DNA from: Streptomyces colonosanans
GTDB lineage: Bacteria > Actinomycetota > Actinomycetes > Streptomycetales > Streptomycetaceae
Reading direction: 5' to 3'
NCBI RefSeq assembly: GCF_001866645.1
Contig: NZ_MLYP01000030.1
Span: forward strand, 1 to 64,000
DNA length: 64,000 nt
Below the pieces are notes generated by a model. The model was not told the DNA's origin. It made no database searches and saw only the letters and a program-made list of their open reading frames with translations. The position numbers and the translations under genes were made by a program. Shown one piece after another: positions 1 to 9,749 of the stretch (position 1 is its first letter; every line of letters starts with the position of its first letter).

Positions 1-1119
1 GCCGAGCCGCTTGTTCACCAGGTATTTCTCGGTCAGCTGGCGGTCCTCGCGGATCGGCGCGCCGTAGTCGTACGAGCTGTAGACCGACTCCGGCGACGCC
101 AGCCATCCCCAGGACGTGCCGCCGTAGGCCATGTAGAAGTTCTGCATGGTGGCACCGGACGCGATGTTGTTCTCGTACGCGGCCTTCTCGAAGTCACCGT
201 TGGTGAGCTGCCGGCACTTGTCGTAGCCGGGGCCGCCCCACGGGTCGAAGGCGCCGCCCTGGAACTCCGCCAGGAACAGCGGCTCGTCGGGCTTCTTCTC
301 GCCCGAGAAGTCGGGTAGGCCGTGCCACTTGTCCGGGCTGGAGCAGTTGAAGCCCTGCGGGTACGCGTCGTACCCCTCGATGTCGAGTTCCTTGGTGAAT
401 ATGCCGTAGTGATTGCCCGTCAGCGGCACGGTGATGCCGTCCGCGCGCGCCTTGTCGACCAGGTGCTTGATGTACGCGTGCCCGTCGGCGGTGTCCTGGT
501 AGTACTCGTTCTCGACCTGGTAGGCGATCACCGTGCCCGTGCCGTTGGTGAGCTGGTGCCGGGCGAGGATCGGATCGATCCGCGAGAGCCACTCGTCGGC
601 GGCGGCGAGATAGTCGGGGGCGGTCGAGCGGGCCTTGCCCTTCTGGGTGACCAGCCAGCCGGGGAAGCCGCCGCCGTCGGTCTCGGCGTTGATGTAGGGG
701 CCGGGCCGTGCGATGACGTAGATCCCGACTTCCTTCGCGATGTCGAGCAGCTTGTCGACGTCGCGGATGCCCTTGAAGTCGTACACCCCGGGCTTGGGGG
801 AGTGGAAGTCCCAGTCGAAGTAGATCGACGTCGCGTTGTAGCCGCCCGCCTTCATCTTCTGCAGGACATCGCGCCAGGCGTCCGGGCTGGGCAGCCGCCA
901 GTAGTGGAACTCGCCGGACCAGATGGAGAGGGGCTTGCCGTCGATGGTCATGGCCGTGTCGTCGTGGCCGACCGTGTGGGCAGGCTCCGCCGCGTGCGGT
1001 CGGGTCTGCGCGGGCGCCACGGCGGTGAGGCCGAACGAGCCCAGCGCGAGCGCAGTCAGCGCGACGGTGAGCCCGCGGGCCGTCCGTCTCGCTCCCCTCT
1101 CGCGATATGGCAGGTGCAT
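1..1119 (-). CDS. Secreted GH35 beta-galactosidase, N-terminal part
   Basis: The gene runs off the left edge, so only 373 codons are visible. The ATG at 1119 follows GGAGGA with a 5-base spacer. The N-terminus has a twin Arg and a long hydrophobic stretch (about residues 11-38), a Sec or Tat export signal. The TIM-barrel follows from about residue 57. The GH35 acid/base sits in QVENEY (Glu205) and the nucleophile in FLAEFQGGAFDP (Glu285); both are present. The family removes terminal beta-linked galactose from oligosaccharides or arabinogalactan side chains, here outside the membrane. It is the most downstream visible gene of a minus-strand sugar-uptake and hydrolase block, 212 bases after the GH2 gene. 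The exact substrate is inferred. Confidence 0.9.
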   Translation of the reverse strand, partial: MHLPYRERGARRTARGLTVALTALALGSFGLTAVAPAQTRPHAAEPAHTVGHDDTAMTIDGKPLSIWSGEFHYWRLPSPDAWRDVLQKMKAGGYNATSIYFDWDFHSPKPGVYDFKGIRDVDKLLDIAKEVGIYVIARPGPYINAETDGGGFPGWLVTQKGKARSTAPDYLAAADEWLSRIDPILARHQLTNGTGTVIAYQVENEYYQDTADGHAYIKHLVDKARADGITVPLTGNHYGIFTKELDIEGYDAYPQGFNCSSPDKWHGLPDFSGEKKPDEPLFLAEFQGGAFDPWGGPGYDKCRQLTNGDFEKAAYENNIASGATMQNFYMAYGGTSWGWLASPESVYSSYDYGAPIREDRQLTEKYLVNKRLG

Positions 1120-1331
1120 GTCATTCCTCCTTCATCGACGTACCGAAGTCGACGTAGTAACTATGTTCTGAAAGTGACATGTTGAGAGAATGTGTTGCCG
1201 CCAACAGCCTAAAGCTATTGAGTCGTGGTGGAAATAGTTCGGTCTTGGTGAGTCTCATGCCGGCGGTGGACGCGCTCGGGCGCCTGGCGCTGCCGATACG
1301 ACGACGAAGCCGTTCCGACACTTGGGAGTCT

Positions 1332-4300
1332 TTACGCCGGTGTGCCGTAGAGGATCACCTCGGCGATGCCGGCGATGGTTTGGGCGCCCCCGCCGCTGAC
1401 CTGGGTGACGACCACGCGGATCTGGCGCACGTTCGTTGCGGTGAAGACTTCGGGGAGGGTGTACTGACCGCTCCGGGCCAGGCCGGAGAACACCGTGTTC
1501 CAGGTGGCTCCGTCCGTGGAGGTCTGCAGGTCGAAGGTGTACCAGCTGCTGTCCTTGCCCCAGTGGATGCGCACCCCGTTGAGGTTGTGGGTGGCGTCCA
1601 GCTCCGCGGTCAGTGTCTGGGGAACTGCGGGGGAGGAGGCGCTCCACCCGGTGCCGAAGGTGATGTCCCCGTCGAAGGCTTTGGCGGGTTCGAAGCCGGC
1701 GGCGTGACTGGACGCGGTGACCGTCTTGATCCGGTCGCGGGCGATCTTCGGTCCGGGATCGGCCGGGGGGACGCCGCCGCTGCCACCTGGCGGCACGGCG
1801 CGGAACTCACGGATGGACGGCCACCAGGTGCCGGCGGAGAGGATGTTGACGCGTACGTAACGCGCCTTGGTCTCCACCTGGTGGATGGTGGTGGCGACCA
1901 TGGCGGTGTTGTCCTCCGCGTTGACGGCCGTGGTCCATGTGCTGGCGTCGTCGGAGGTCAGGATCTGGTACTTGTAGCTGGTTCGGTCGGTTTCCCAAAG
2001 GATCTGGAACTGCTCGATGTCGGCCGGCGCACCGAGATCGACCTGCCACCAGGCCGGATCGGGGCCGTCCCCGACCCACTTGGTGTCCGCCGCGTCGTCC
2101 ACCGCGTTGGCCGGCCCGTTGCCGGACTGCGAGGTTGAGGCGGTCGCCGGTTTGAACAGGGCCAGGTTCTGGGCACCCTGGTTCTCCAGCGTGGAGATGT
2201 TCTTCCATGCGGGGTGCGTGCCGTCGGTGATGTGAGAACCGGTGTAGGGCGCGGTCCGTACGGTGTACTGGCCGCTCTGCAGTCCGGTCGCGGTCGCGGT
2301 GAGGGTGACGGGGCCGCTGGAGGTACTGGTGGCGATCAAGGCGTAGCCGATACCACCCTGGGACTTCTGCGTCTGCACGGCGATTCGCGGAATGTCGTCG
2401 CCCACGAGGGAGCCGGCTCCGGTCACCTTGAGGGTGATGGGGACGGTGGAGTCGGCGACCAGCGTGCCGCGGGCGTCGACGACCTTGACGAACACCGGGA
2501 TCAGGTCCGAACCGTCGGCGACGGGTCGGATGCGTTCGAGCAGCCGGGCGTACCTGCGCATCACCTCGGTTCCCTCGGCCGACAGCGCGCGACCGCCGGC
2601 CTTGCCCGCCTGGTTGATGAGCGATTCCACTCGGCCCGGCTCTATCTGGCCCAGCAGCTTCTGCGCGGCCTTCTTGCCCTCTTCCGAGCTGTCGCCCAGC
2701 GCGAGGGCCAGCAGGTCGGTCAGCACAGCCTGTCCGCCCGCGTCGTCGGCGACGATCTCCAGATGGTGGGCGGCGCCGGGGGTGTTGACCAGGTGGGTCG
2801 CTGCGAGCCTGCCGCCCAGATAGCCTTGGGCTTTGAGCTCTCCAGCGGCGAATGACGGCAGGGTGAACGTGTAGTAGGGGCTGCCGCCCTTGGCTGCCAC
2901 GTGCGGCGCGGTCGTGGCGTTCTGCGGCCGGGACTTTTCCCCGATGAGGCGGCCGTTCTGGTACAGCCGGACGCTGTCGGTGTTGCTGAAGACCATCACC
3001 TCCAGGCTGGAGGCAGCCGTGTAGGAGCTGGCGATGAAGACCATCGGGCCGCCGTGGTTCGGGTTGGTGGCCGGCTGCATGGACTTGAGCCAGTGGTAGC
3101 AGTACTTGGGGTACCGGTCGATGTTCACCGCGCCGGACTTCTGGTAGGTGTCATTGGTGCCGTAGTCCTCGAAGACCCACAGGAAGTAGCCACCGATCCG
3201 GCTGTTGGCGTCCAGCCCGCCCCAGTCCCAGTAGCCGGGGCCGTCGAGGTAGCGCTGACGGGTGATGACCTGGTTGACCATCGCGCTCTCGCCGTCGTCC
3301 CGGTCGCACCGGCACGGGTCCTCCCAGTCGCCCCACTCGCGGGTGAGGAACGGCTTGGTCGGCGCGGGATCCGAGCCGTCGGTGTTGACGACCTTGTAGT
3401 TGACGCCGTACTCACTGCCCCAGGTGCCGTAGTCCGCCGAGGTGAACATCTGGTCGCCCGGCATCTCCGCATGAGCGACGGTGTTGGCCTCCTTCGCCCA
3501 CCACTGCGGGTAGTGGGTCTCGTTGAGCGAGGTCTCCCACAGGATCACCGAAGGCCGGTTGCGGTCCCGCCGGATCATCGTGGCGATGTCACGGTAGGTG
3601 CGGCTGACGAAGGTCTGGTCGCCGTTCCAGTACTGCCAGCCCGGCTGGCAGGCCACGACGAGGAGGCCCAGCTCGTCACAGGCGTCGAGGAAGGCCGGGT
3701 CATGCGGGTAGTGCGCCGCCCGCACGGCGTTGAACCCGCCGAGCTTCAGCCGCAGCGCCTCGCGGTACTTCATCGACGCCGGCGCGGCGTCACCCACGTA
3801 GGCGTAGTTCTGGTGGCAGTTGGCGCCGCGGAGGTAGATGCGCTCGCCATTGAGGTAGAACCCGTCCGCCTTGTACTCGATCCGCCGAATTCCAGTGGGT
3901 GTGGTGACCGTGTCGACCAGGCGGTCGCCGACGAAGACCTGACTGACCAGCCTGTACAGGTAGGGGGAGTCGGGATGCCACAGTTTCGGCCGTATCACAC
4001 TCAGAGTCTGTGTGAACGCGTGGCCGCCATTCCCCGGGATCGACGCGGTGGCCTTGGCCCGCGCGACCGCTGTGCCCTGCGCGTCGTACAGGACCGTGGT
4101 CAGTCTGACCTGGGCAGCGGTGGCCATCTTGTTCACAACGTGCGTCTTGACCTGGGCCGATGCTCTGGTCGCACTCGCCTGCGGGTAGGACACGAACACG
4201 CCGCCCCCGGCGACCAGGTCCTCCTGCAGCGGGTCGGAGATGTGGACCGGGTCCGTCATCCGGAGCGTGACGTTGCGGTAGATACCGCCGTAGGTGAGGA

Positions 4301-4871
4301 ATCCCAGCTGGTTCCGCGGCTTGCCGGGAGGGGTGAGAGGGTCGTCGAGGTTCGACACGCGGACCGCGAGGACGTTGTCGCGGTCGTAGCGGACCTTGTC
4401 GGTGATGTCCACGACGAAGCCCAGATAGCCACCGTTGTGCTCGGCGAGCTTCTCCCCGTTCAGGTAGACGACGCTGTTGGTCTGGACGCCGTCGAACACC
4501 ACGGTCAGCCGCCGCCCCCGGTCCGGTGGATCGACCCGGAAGTACCGCCGGTACCAGCCGATTCCCGCGAAGGCGTCGTACACCGAGGGCTGTTTGCGCT
4601 CCAGTCGCATCGTGTGCGGCACCGACACCGCAGCCCACGCCGAGTCGTCGAATCCGGGCTGGTGAGCGTCTGGCGCATCGTCACGCCAGAATGCCCAGTT
4701 GGTGTTGAAGTTCAGCACTCGGCGCCTGCCCTCGGCGGAAGTGTCGAGGGGGGACGCTGCACCGGCCGGCTCGGCGCCGGCCTGTCCGGCAGGCACCAGC
4801 GCGGCGCCCACACCGGCCAAGCCTGCTGCAAGCACGCCCCGGCGTTTCATACCACCCGTGTTTTCGATCAC
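1332..4871 (-). CDS. Secreted GH2 glycoside hydrolase with two F5/8-type C domains
   Basis: The GTG start at 4871 has GAGGAG eight bases upstream. A Tat-like signal (KRRGVLAAGLAGVGAAL) follows. The 1179 residues read as a GH2 sugar-binding fold (about 50-230), an immunoglobulin-like domain, a TIM-barrel (about 350-640), a beta-rich region, then two discoidin/F5-8C carbohydrate-binding domains (about 900-1035 and 1050-1179). The GH2 acid/base lies in SLNETH (Glu451) and the nucleophile in LTREWG (Glu512). GH2 enzymes of this shape are beta-galactosidases or related exo-glycosidases. The attached binding domains and the GH35 neighbour suggest attack on a galactose-containing polymer. Specificity cannot be read from sequence alone; beta-glucuronidase or beta-mannosidase activity remains possible. 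Confidence 0.88.
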   Translation of the reverse strand: MIENTGGMKRRGVLAAGLAGVGAALVPAGQAGAEPAGAASPLDTSAEGRRRVLNFNTNWAFWRDDAPDAHQPGFDDSAWAAVSVPHTMRLERKQPSVYDAFAGIGWYRRYFRVDPPDRGRRLTVVFDGVQTNSVVYLNGEKLAEHNGGYLGFVVDITDKVRYDRDNVLAVRVSNLDDPLTPPGKPRNQLGFLTYGGIYRNVTLRMTDPVHISDPLQEDLVAGGGVFVSYPQASATRASAQVKTHVVNKMATAAQVRLTTVLYDAQGTAVARAKATASIPGNGGHAFTQTLSVIRPKLWHPDSPYLYRLVSQVFVGDRLVDTVTTPTGIRRIEYKADGFYLNGERIYLRGANCHQNYAYVGDAAPASMKYREALRLKLGGFNAVRAAHYPHDPAFLDACDELGLLVVACQPGWQYWNGDQTFVSRTYRDIATMIRRDRNRPSVILWETSLNETHYPQWWAKEANTVAHAEMPGDQMFTSADYGTWGSEYGVNYKVVNTDGSDPAPTKPFLTREWGDWEDPCRCDRDDGESAMVNQVITRQRYLDGPGYWDWGGLDANSRIGGYFLWVFEDYGTNDTYQKSGAVNIDRYPKYCYHWLKSMQPATNPNHGGPMVFIASSYTAASSLEVMVFSNTDSVRLYQNGRLIGEKSRPQNATTAPHVAAKGGSPYYTFTLPSFAAGELKAQGYLGGRLAATHLVNTPGAAHHLEIVADDAGGQAVLTDLLALALGDSSEEGKKAAQKLLGQIEPGRVESLINQAGKAGGRALSAEGTEVMRRYARLLERIRPVADGSDLIPVFVKVVDARGTLVADSTVPITLKVTGAGSLVGDDIPRIAVQTQKSQGGIGYALIATSTSSGPVTLTATATGLQSGQYTVRTAPYTGSHITDGTHPAWKNISTLENQGAQNLALFKPATASTSQSGNGPANAVDDAADTKWVGDGPDPAWWQVDLGAPADIEQFQILWETDRTSYKYQILTSDDASTWTTAVNAEDNTAMVATTIHQVETKARYVRVNILSAGTWWPSIREFRAVPPGGSGGVPPADPGPKIARDRIKTVTASSHAAGFEPAKAFDGDITFGTGWSASSPAVPQTLTAELDATHNLNGVRIHWGKDSSWYTFDLQTSTDGATWNTVFSGLARSGQYTLPEVFTATNVRQIRVVVTQVSGGGAQTIAGIAEVILYGTPA

Positions 4872-4959
4872 GATTCAGCTCCTCTGATCCGTTGTCCGGC
4901 GACGACCGGGCAATACAAGTCGCTGTGCCACGCTGATCTGGCCAGCCGAGAGGTTGCAC

Positions 4960-5190
4960 GGGACAGACGTGGCCGCCGTCGGTGACCGGGCTGTTGGAGA
5001 CGTCGACGCTGATGTACCTGCAGCCGTGCGCGACGAGTCCGCTGTCCGTCATCGCCTCGGCCTGTGCCTTGATGGCCGCATCGGTCGCGTTGTACCGGAC
5101 GAATCTCCAGCTGCTCCAGCCCATCGGCGAGGTGAGGAAGACGTCGTTGTCCTGGCTGCGGCCGGGGCCGCGCCGGCGAGCGCGAGGGGG
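4960..5190 (-). pseudogene. GH27 alpha-galactosidase/beta-L-arabinopyranosidase N-terminal remnant
   Basis: One minus-strand frame carries SPMGWSSWRFVRYN and then AMTDSGLVAHGCRYISVDVS, the opening strand and first helix of a GH27 catalytic barrel. The expected signal-peptide-like run (LALAGAAPAAA) lies just upstream in another frame, so at least one frameshift separates signal and domain. About 60 residues after PMGW the homology ends, and the gene is cut close to the GH2 start. No complete ORF remains. An intact GH27 enzyme would fit the galactoside operon. The remnant is probably a deletion scar. Confidence 0.65.
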
Positions 5191-5233
5191 TGACCCGGGC
5201 GGTCCGGCGGCCCGGACGGGCCGTCCGGGTCAC
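5190..5233 (-). terminator. GC-rich hairpin after the sugar permease gene
   Basis: An imperfect inverted repeat (gtgacccgg...ccgggtcac, stem about 18-20 bp) lies 20 bases beyond the permease stop on the minus strand. It could end or attenuate the transporter transcript before the glycosidase genes. There is no clear U-tract, as is usual in streptomycetes. Confidence 0.5.
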
Positions 5234-5253
5234 AGTCGCGGTAGCGCACGGTG

Positions 5254-6291
5254 TCAGTCGGGCAGACCGACGGCGCGCTCGCCGTTGCGACGCTGCTGGA
5301 TCACGACGGCGATCACCAGCAGAGCGCCCTGGGCGACGTTCTGCCAGAAGGCGTTGATGCCCTGCACGGTCAGTCCGTTCTCCAGCGCGCCGAGCAGCGC
5401 GACGGCCAGCAGCGTGCCTCCGACGGTTCCCTTGCCCCCCTTGAGGACGCAGCCGCCGAGCGCCGCCGCGGTGATGGCCTTCAGCTCCAGGCCCTCACTG
5501 CCGGAGGTGGGCTGGCCGGAGCCGGTGCGTGCGGTCAGCAGGACGCCCGCCAGGGCGGCCACGATGCCGATCACGGCGTACACGGCGATCAGGTACTTGT
5601 TGATGTTGATGCCGGCGAGCCGGGCGGCGGTGTCGTTGCCGCCGATGGCGTAGATGTTGCGGCCGATGTCGGTGTACTTCAGCAGGATATGGACGCCGAT
5701 GGCTACCAGGACGAGGATCCATACCATCACCGGCAGCCCGGCGATCTTCCCGCGGCTGAGGAAGATGAAGACGCTGTCGTTGAGGACGTAGCCCTGTGCG
5801 GCGCCGCCGGAGACGAGTTGCGCCACGCCCTTGTAGGCGGCAAGTCCGGCAAGCGTCGCGATGGTGGCGTTTACGCGGCCGTAGACGATGACCAGGCCGT
5901 TGAGGATGCCGACCAGGATGCCGACGCCCACGGCCGCGGCGATGCCGAGCAGCGCGCTGGAGCCGGCCGAAGTGAACGCCATGGCGCTGACCACGGAGGC
6001 GAGGCCCGCCTGGGAGCCCACGGAGATGTCCAGGCCACCGCAGATGATCACGACGGTCTGGACCACGGCCAGCAGGCCGGTGATGGTGACCGCTTCAGCG
6101 ATCACCTGGATGTTGTTCCAGCTCAGGTAGTTGGAGTTGAGCGAGCCGAAGAGCGTCAGGACGACGGCCAGCGCTCCGATCAGACTCAGGTTCTGTCCGC
6201 CGATCGCGGACAGAACCCCACGGGCGCGGGACGGTCGCGCTGTGTCCTTCACAGGCGCCGCCGGAGGGCTCGTCAGGGTCTGCTGGGTCAT
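5254..6291 (-). CDS. Sugar ABC transporter permease (RbsC/AraH type)
   Basis: The 345-residue protein has eight to ten hydrophobic segments and the usual features of carbohydrate uptake transporter-2 permeases. These include a GGLDISVGS motif near residue 85 and AITAAALGG in the last third, where the membrane subunit contacts the ATPase. The ATG overlaps the stop of the upstream ATPase gene by four bases (ATGA), so the two are translationally coupled. It forms the channel for the sugar delivered by the lipoprotein at 8014-9063. Length is normal for the family. Confidence 0.92.
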   Translation of the reverse strand: MTQQTLTSPPAAPVKDTARPSRARGVLSAIGGQNLSLIGALAVVLTLFGSLNSNYLSWNNIQVIAEAVTITGLLAVVQTVVIICGGLDISVGSQAGLASVVSAMAFTSAGSSALLGIAAAVGVGILVGILNGLVIVYGRVNATIATLAGLAAYKGVAQLVSGGAAQGYVLNDSVFIFLSRGKIAGLPVMVWILVLVAIGVHILLKYTDIGRNIYAIGGNDTAARLAGININKYLIAVYAVIGIVAALAGVLLTARTGSGQPTSGSEGLELKAITAAALGGCVLKGGKGTVGGTLLAVALLGALENGLTVQGINAFWQNVAQGALLVIAVVIQQRRNGERAVGLPD

Positions 6292-7880
6292 CGTGTGCCT
6301 CCGGAGGCGCGGTCGTGATCAGTGCGGGCGGTGACGACGTCGGTCAGGTCGTCCGCCATGGCGAGGTTGAGGATGGCCTCCTCGGAGGCTTCGGCACGGC
6401 CGAGTTCTCCCGTGACCCGACCGTTCTGCATCACCACCACCCGGTCGGCCAGCCCGAGTACCTCGGGCAGCTCCGAAGAAATGACCAGCAGTGCGACGCC
6501 CTGCTTCGCCAGGTCGGCGATGATGTGGTAGATCTCCGCCTTCGCACCGACGTCGACGCCCCGGGTCGGTTCGTCCAGGATCAGGACGGCCGGTTTGCGG
6601 GCCAGCCAGCGGGCGAGCACCACCTTCTGCTGGTTACCGCCGGAGAGCTTGCGGACCTCGTGTTCGATACCAGGGGCCCGCACCCGCAGCCGGTCGCTGT
6701 AGTCCTGCGCCAGCGCGCGCTCGGCGCCGACCTTCACCAACCGCCAACGGCGCAGCCGTTCCAGGCTCACCAGCGAGGCGTTGTCACGGATGGAGCGGTG
6801 CAGGAAGAGAGCCTGGGCCTTGCGTTCCTCGGGTGCGAGGCCGATACCGGCCCGGATGGCCTCCTTGGGGCTGCGCAGCCGGAGCGGGGTACCGTTCAGG
6901 CGTACCTCGCCAGAGCGGATGGGCACGTCGCCGGCCAGAGCCTGCGCGAGCTCGGAGCGGCCGGCGCCGACCAGCCCGGCCAGCGCGACGACCTCGCCCG
7001 CACGCACGGTCAGGCTCACGTTCGTCACGTCGTCGGTGGTGACCTCCCGCACGTCGAGCACCACCTCGTCGCGGGCCACGTCCTGACGGACGAACAGGGA
7101 GGTCAGGTCGCGGCCGACCATCAGCCGCACGACCTCGCCCTCGTCCGTGCTCGCGGCGTCGACCACATCGGCGACCCCGCCGTCACGCAAGACTGCCACA
7201 CGGTCGGCGAGCTGGAAGATCTCCTTCATGCGATGGGAGACGTAGATGACCGCGATGCCCTCGGCGCGCAGCCGGCCGATGAGGGCGAACAGCGCCTCGG
7301 CCTCGTGCTCGGACAGCGACGAGGTCGGCTCGTCGAAGGCGATGACCTTGGCCTCACCCGTCAACGCCCTGAGAATTTCCACGAGTTGGCGCTGAGCGGG
7401 AGTGAGCTGGGAGCCGAGCAGATCCGGGTCGAGCACCTTCTCGAACCCGAGCCGGGCCAGGTCCGCCCGGATGCGCCGGGCGAGTTCCGCCCTGTCAAGG
7501 CGCCGGCCCGCCCTGCGGGGAAGGGTACCTGCGTAGACGTTCTCGGCGACGGAGACGTGCGGGATGATCTCCGGTTCCTGCGGGATGATGCGGATGCCCG
7601 CCTTGTGGGCGTCGATCGGCGAGTTGAGCGTCAGCGGCCGGCCGTCCAGCAGGACGCGCCCCTCGGTCGGCTGGTGGTCGCCGGTGAGGATCTTCAGCAA
7701 GGTGGACTTGCCAGCGCCGTTCTCCCCCATCAGCGCCGTCACCTGGCCGGCTGGGAAGTCGAGGGTGACGCCGCCGAGAGCCTGGACGGGACCGAACCGC
7801 TTGACGATGCCCTCGACACGGGCACCAGTGGCAAGGCGACTGTCGGAAGCGGGCGGCGGTTTCTCGCCGGAAGTGGTCAT
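6288..7880 (-). CDS. Sugar ABC transporter ATPase, double domain (RbsA/AraG type)
   Basis: The ATG at 7880 (MTTSGEK) is preferred over upstream starts because family homology begins shortly afterwards and GAGG lies about nine bases upstream. The 530 residues contain two ATPase modules. The first has Walker A GENGAGKST (about 52-60) and Walker B VIAFDEPTSSL. The second has the degenerate Walker A typical of this family (GLVGAGRSE), the signature LSGGNQQK and Walker B VLILDEPTRGVD. It energises import of a pentose or hexose with the permease and lipoprotein encoded beside it. It is intact and of normal length. Confidence 0.93.
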   Translation of the reverse strand: MTTSGEKPPPASDSRLATGARVEGIVKRFGPVQALGGVTLDFPAGQVTALMGENGAGKSTLLKILTGDHQPTEGRVLLDGRPLTLNSPIDAHKAGIRIIPQEPEIIPHVSVAENVYAGTLPRRAGRRLDRAELARRIRADLARLGFEKVLDPDLLGSQLTPAQRQLVEILRALTGEAKVIAFDEPTSSLSEHEAEALFALIGRLRAEGIAVIYVSHRMKEIFQLADRVAVLRDGGVADVVDAASTDEGEVVRLMVGRDLTSLFVRQDVARDEVVLDVREVTTDDVTNVSLTVRAGEVVALAGLVGAGRSELAQALAGDVPIRSGEVRLNGTPLRLRSPKEAIRAGIGLAPEERKAQALFLHRSIRDNASLVSLERLRRWRLVKVGAERALAQDYSDRLRVRAPGIEHEVRKLSGGNQQKVVLARWLARKPAVLILDEPTRGVDVGAKAEIYHIIADLAKQGVALLVISSELPEVLGLADRVVVMQNGRVTGELGRAEASEEAILNLAMADDLTDVVTARTDHDRASGGTR

Positions 7881-8013
7881 GATGTGGGCCTCGCAGACAG
7901 AGACGGACGGCCGGAAGTTCCCCCGGCCGGCCCGGTGTTCGGAGTGGAAGGCCGCGTGCGGCGGACGCGTGCAGGTCCGCCCGCCGCACGCGGCCGGTCG
8001 AGGGACGGCCGCC

Positions 8014-9063
8014 TCAGCTGCACGTGACGCCGGAGGTCTTCCAGTCGGAGGCGTCGACCATCTTGGTGGGGGCGAACGCCTCCTGCTGGAACGCCTTGCC
8101 GCCCCGCAGCTTGTCGACCATCGTCTGCACCGCCAGGGCGCCCACGTCACGGCCGTTGATGAACAGCGCGGCCTTCATGCCCGACGGCGCGGTGGAACCC
8201 CAGTCCTTGCAGGCGAGGTAGGCGCCAAGGCCGACACCGATGACGTCCTTGGCGCCGTTCCCGGCGTTCTCCATGGCCGTGACGCCGCCCTGGACGTTCT
8301 CGTCGTTGCACCCCCAGATCACCCAGTGCTTGACGTCCGAGTGCGCGGTGACCGTCGCGGCGATCTTGTCCTGCGCGCCGGTCGGCGTGTTGTCGGTGGC
8401 CACGTCGATGTTCTGCACCGCGGCGCCCGTGCCGGCGGCGAAGGTCTGCTTGGCGGCCTTTACCCGGTCACCGCAGACTGTCACGTCCTGCTTCCACGCC
8501 GAAATGGTGCGGGTGTCCGCAGCCTTCCAGCCGGCCTTCTTGAACTCCGCGGCGGCCCGCTTGCCGACCTCGCCGCCCATCTGGGTGCCGCTGAACCCGA
8601 TGCGGGGCACCAGGTCCGTCTTCGCGCACTTGGCCGGGTCGGGGCCGGTGCTGCAGATCTGGTCGTCGGAGGTCAGCAGCGGCACGTTCGCAGCGTGCGC
8701 GGCCTGGACGACCTGCGGACCGACGGCCGGGTCCGGCACCACGATGACCAGGCCGTCGCTCTTCTGCGCGACGGCGGACTGCACCTCACTGACAGTCTTG
8801 TTGGCGTCATTGCCCAGGTTGACGACCTTCAGCTTGACGCCGAGTTCCTTCGCCTTGGCCTGGGCACCGGCCGCCTCGTCGATGAAGTACTGCTGGTCCC
8901 CCTGCTTCTGCAGGTACGTGATCGAGAGCGAGCCCGACTTCTTGGGGGCGTTGTCGGAAGAGCCCGCCGATTCCTTGCCACTGGAACAGGCCGACAGTCC
9001 GAGGACGGCGGCGAGGCCCACGGCGGTGGCCGCCACGGTACGACGACGTCGCAGTGCACGCAT
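8014..9063 (-). CDS. Sugar-binding lipoprotein, AraF-like periplasmic-binding fold
   Basis: The ATG at 9063 follows AAGGAG. A lipobox (LSAC, Cys26) marks it as a membrane-anchored lipoprotein. The 349-residue protein has the type I periplasmic-binding fold. Stretches such as DGLVIVVPDPAVG and DVKHWVIWGCNDENVQGG resemble the arabinose-binding protein AraF more than ribose-binding proteins. Several extra cysteines suggest a disulfide. It captures a sugar, probably arabinose or galactose released by the GH35 and GH2 enzymes, for the ABC transporter that follows. It is first in the operon, so the promoter should lie in the region upstream of 9063. Confidence 0.88.
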   Translation of the reverse strand: MRALRRRRTVAATAVGLAAVLGLSACSSGKESAGSSDNAPKKSGSLSITYLQKQGDQQYFIDEAAGAQAKAKELGVKLKVVNLGNDANKTVSEVQSAVAQKSDGLVIVVPDPAVGPQVVQAAHAANVPLLTSDDQICSTGPDPAKCAKTDLVPRIGFSGTQMGGEVGKRAAAEFKKAGWKAADTRTISAWKQDVTVCGDRVKAAKQTFAAGTGAAVQNIDVATDNTPTGAQDKIAATVTAHSDVKHWVIWGCNDENVQGGVTAMENAGNGAKDVIGVGLGAYLACKDWGSTAPSGMKAALFINGRDVGALAVQTMVDKLRGGKAFQQEAFAPTKMVDASDWKTSGVTCS

Positions 9064-9749
9064 GGTGTTGCTCCTTGCTCTGACGGATCCTGGCAGCCGT
9101 CAGACGGTGAACGGAAGAATGAAGCAGAACGGTGGTCCTCAGCGCCCCTCGATGCGGACACCGAGAGGCGTACTCAACAGAAACCAATTTGTTCGAACTT
9201 GAGTCAACGTAATTCAACGCATGGATGGAAAGGAAGCACACAGAGCGCGTCAGCGTCAACGGTTCGGTGCGTCACGGACCGAGCAGTGTGTGTCCGTGAC
9301 GGCTGCTCACAGGGCGGAATGAACCGCACCGTCCACGGTGTGGGAAATCCTGCACGCGGCCGGCATCGGGCCGGTCCCGCGCCGCACCAGCCCGAGCTCG
9401 CGCGAATTCCTCACCCTGTAGGGCTCGTAAATTCATCGCTGCAGCTCAAGCCGTGTATCGGTACTCGTTGGTGACCCCGCCGAGGACGCGGGTGCGTAGG
9501 AACCCGCGGGGCACGCGATCGTGCAATACCGCTGGCTGTTCCCGGGCTTGGGGTGGTCGTTGGTCTCACAAGGACGCATGGACCCCCGTTCTGTCAGATT
9601 CCGTCATGCCTGATTCGGACAGCGCCGACGTCTTTCTCCGGGAAGTGACCCCCGTACACCCTGGCCCGGCACAGCCGACCGCCTCTCCCGTCCCACAAGG
9701 GCAGCAGAGGCGTCGGCTTCATCCCGCAAAGGGAGTGAAGGGGGAGCAC
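9064..9749. promoter_or_regulatory. Upstream region of the sugar-uptake operon
   Basis: No convincing gene is seen. The first 180 bases upstream of the lipoprotein start are unusually AT-rich for this genome (around aaccaatttgttcgaactt and caacgtaattcaacgcatgg), consistent with a promoter and operator on the minus strand. No named operator could be assigned. The rest leads to the peptidase start at 9750. Confidence 0.4.

Noticed and set aside
2901..4985. Very long plus-strand open frame (694 codons) opposite the GH2 gene
   Set aside because: It is an antisense shadow from high GC; no domain signs and the opposite strand has a clear enzyme.
6315..8027. Long plus-strand frame opposite the ABC ATPase
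   Set aside because: Antisense shadow; the minus strand encodes two complete ATPase modules.
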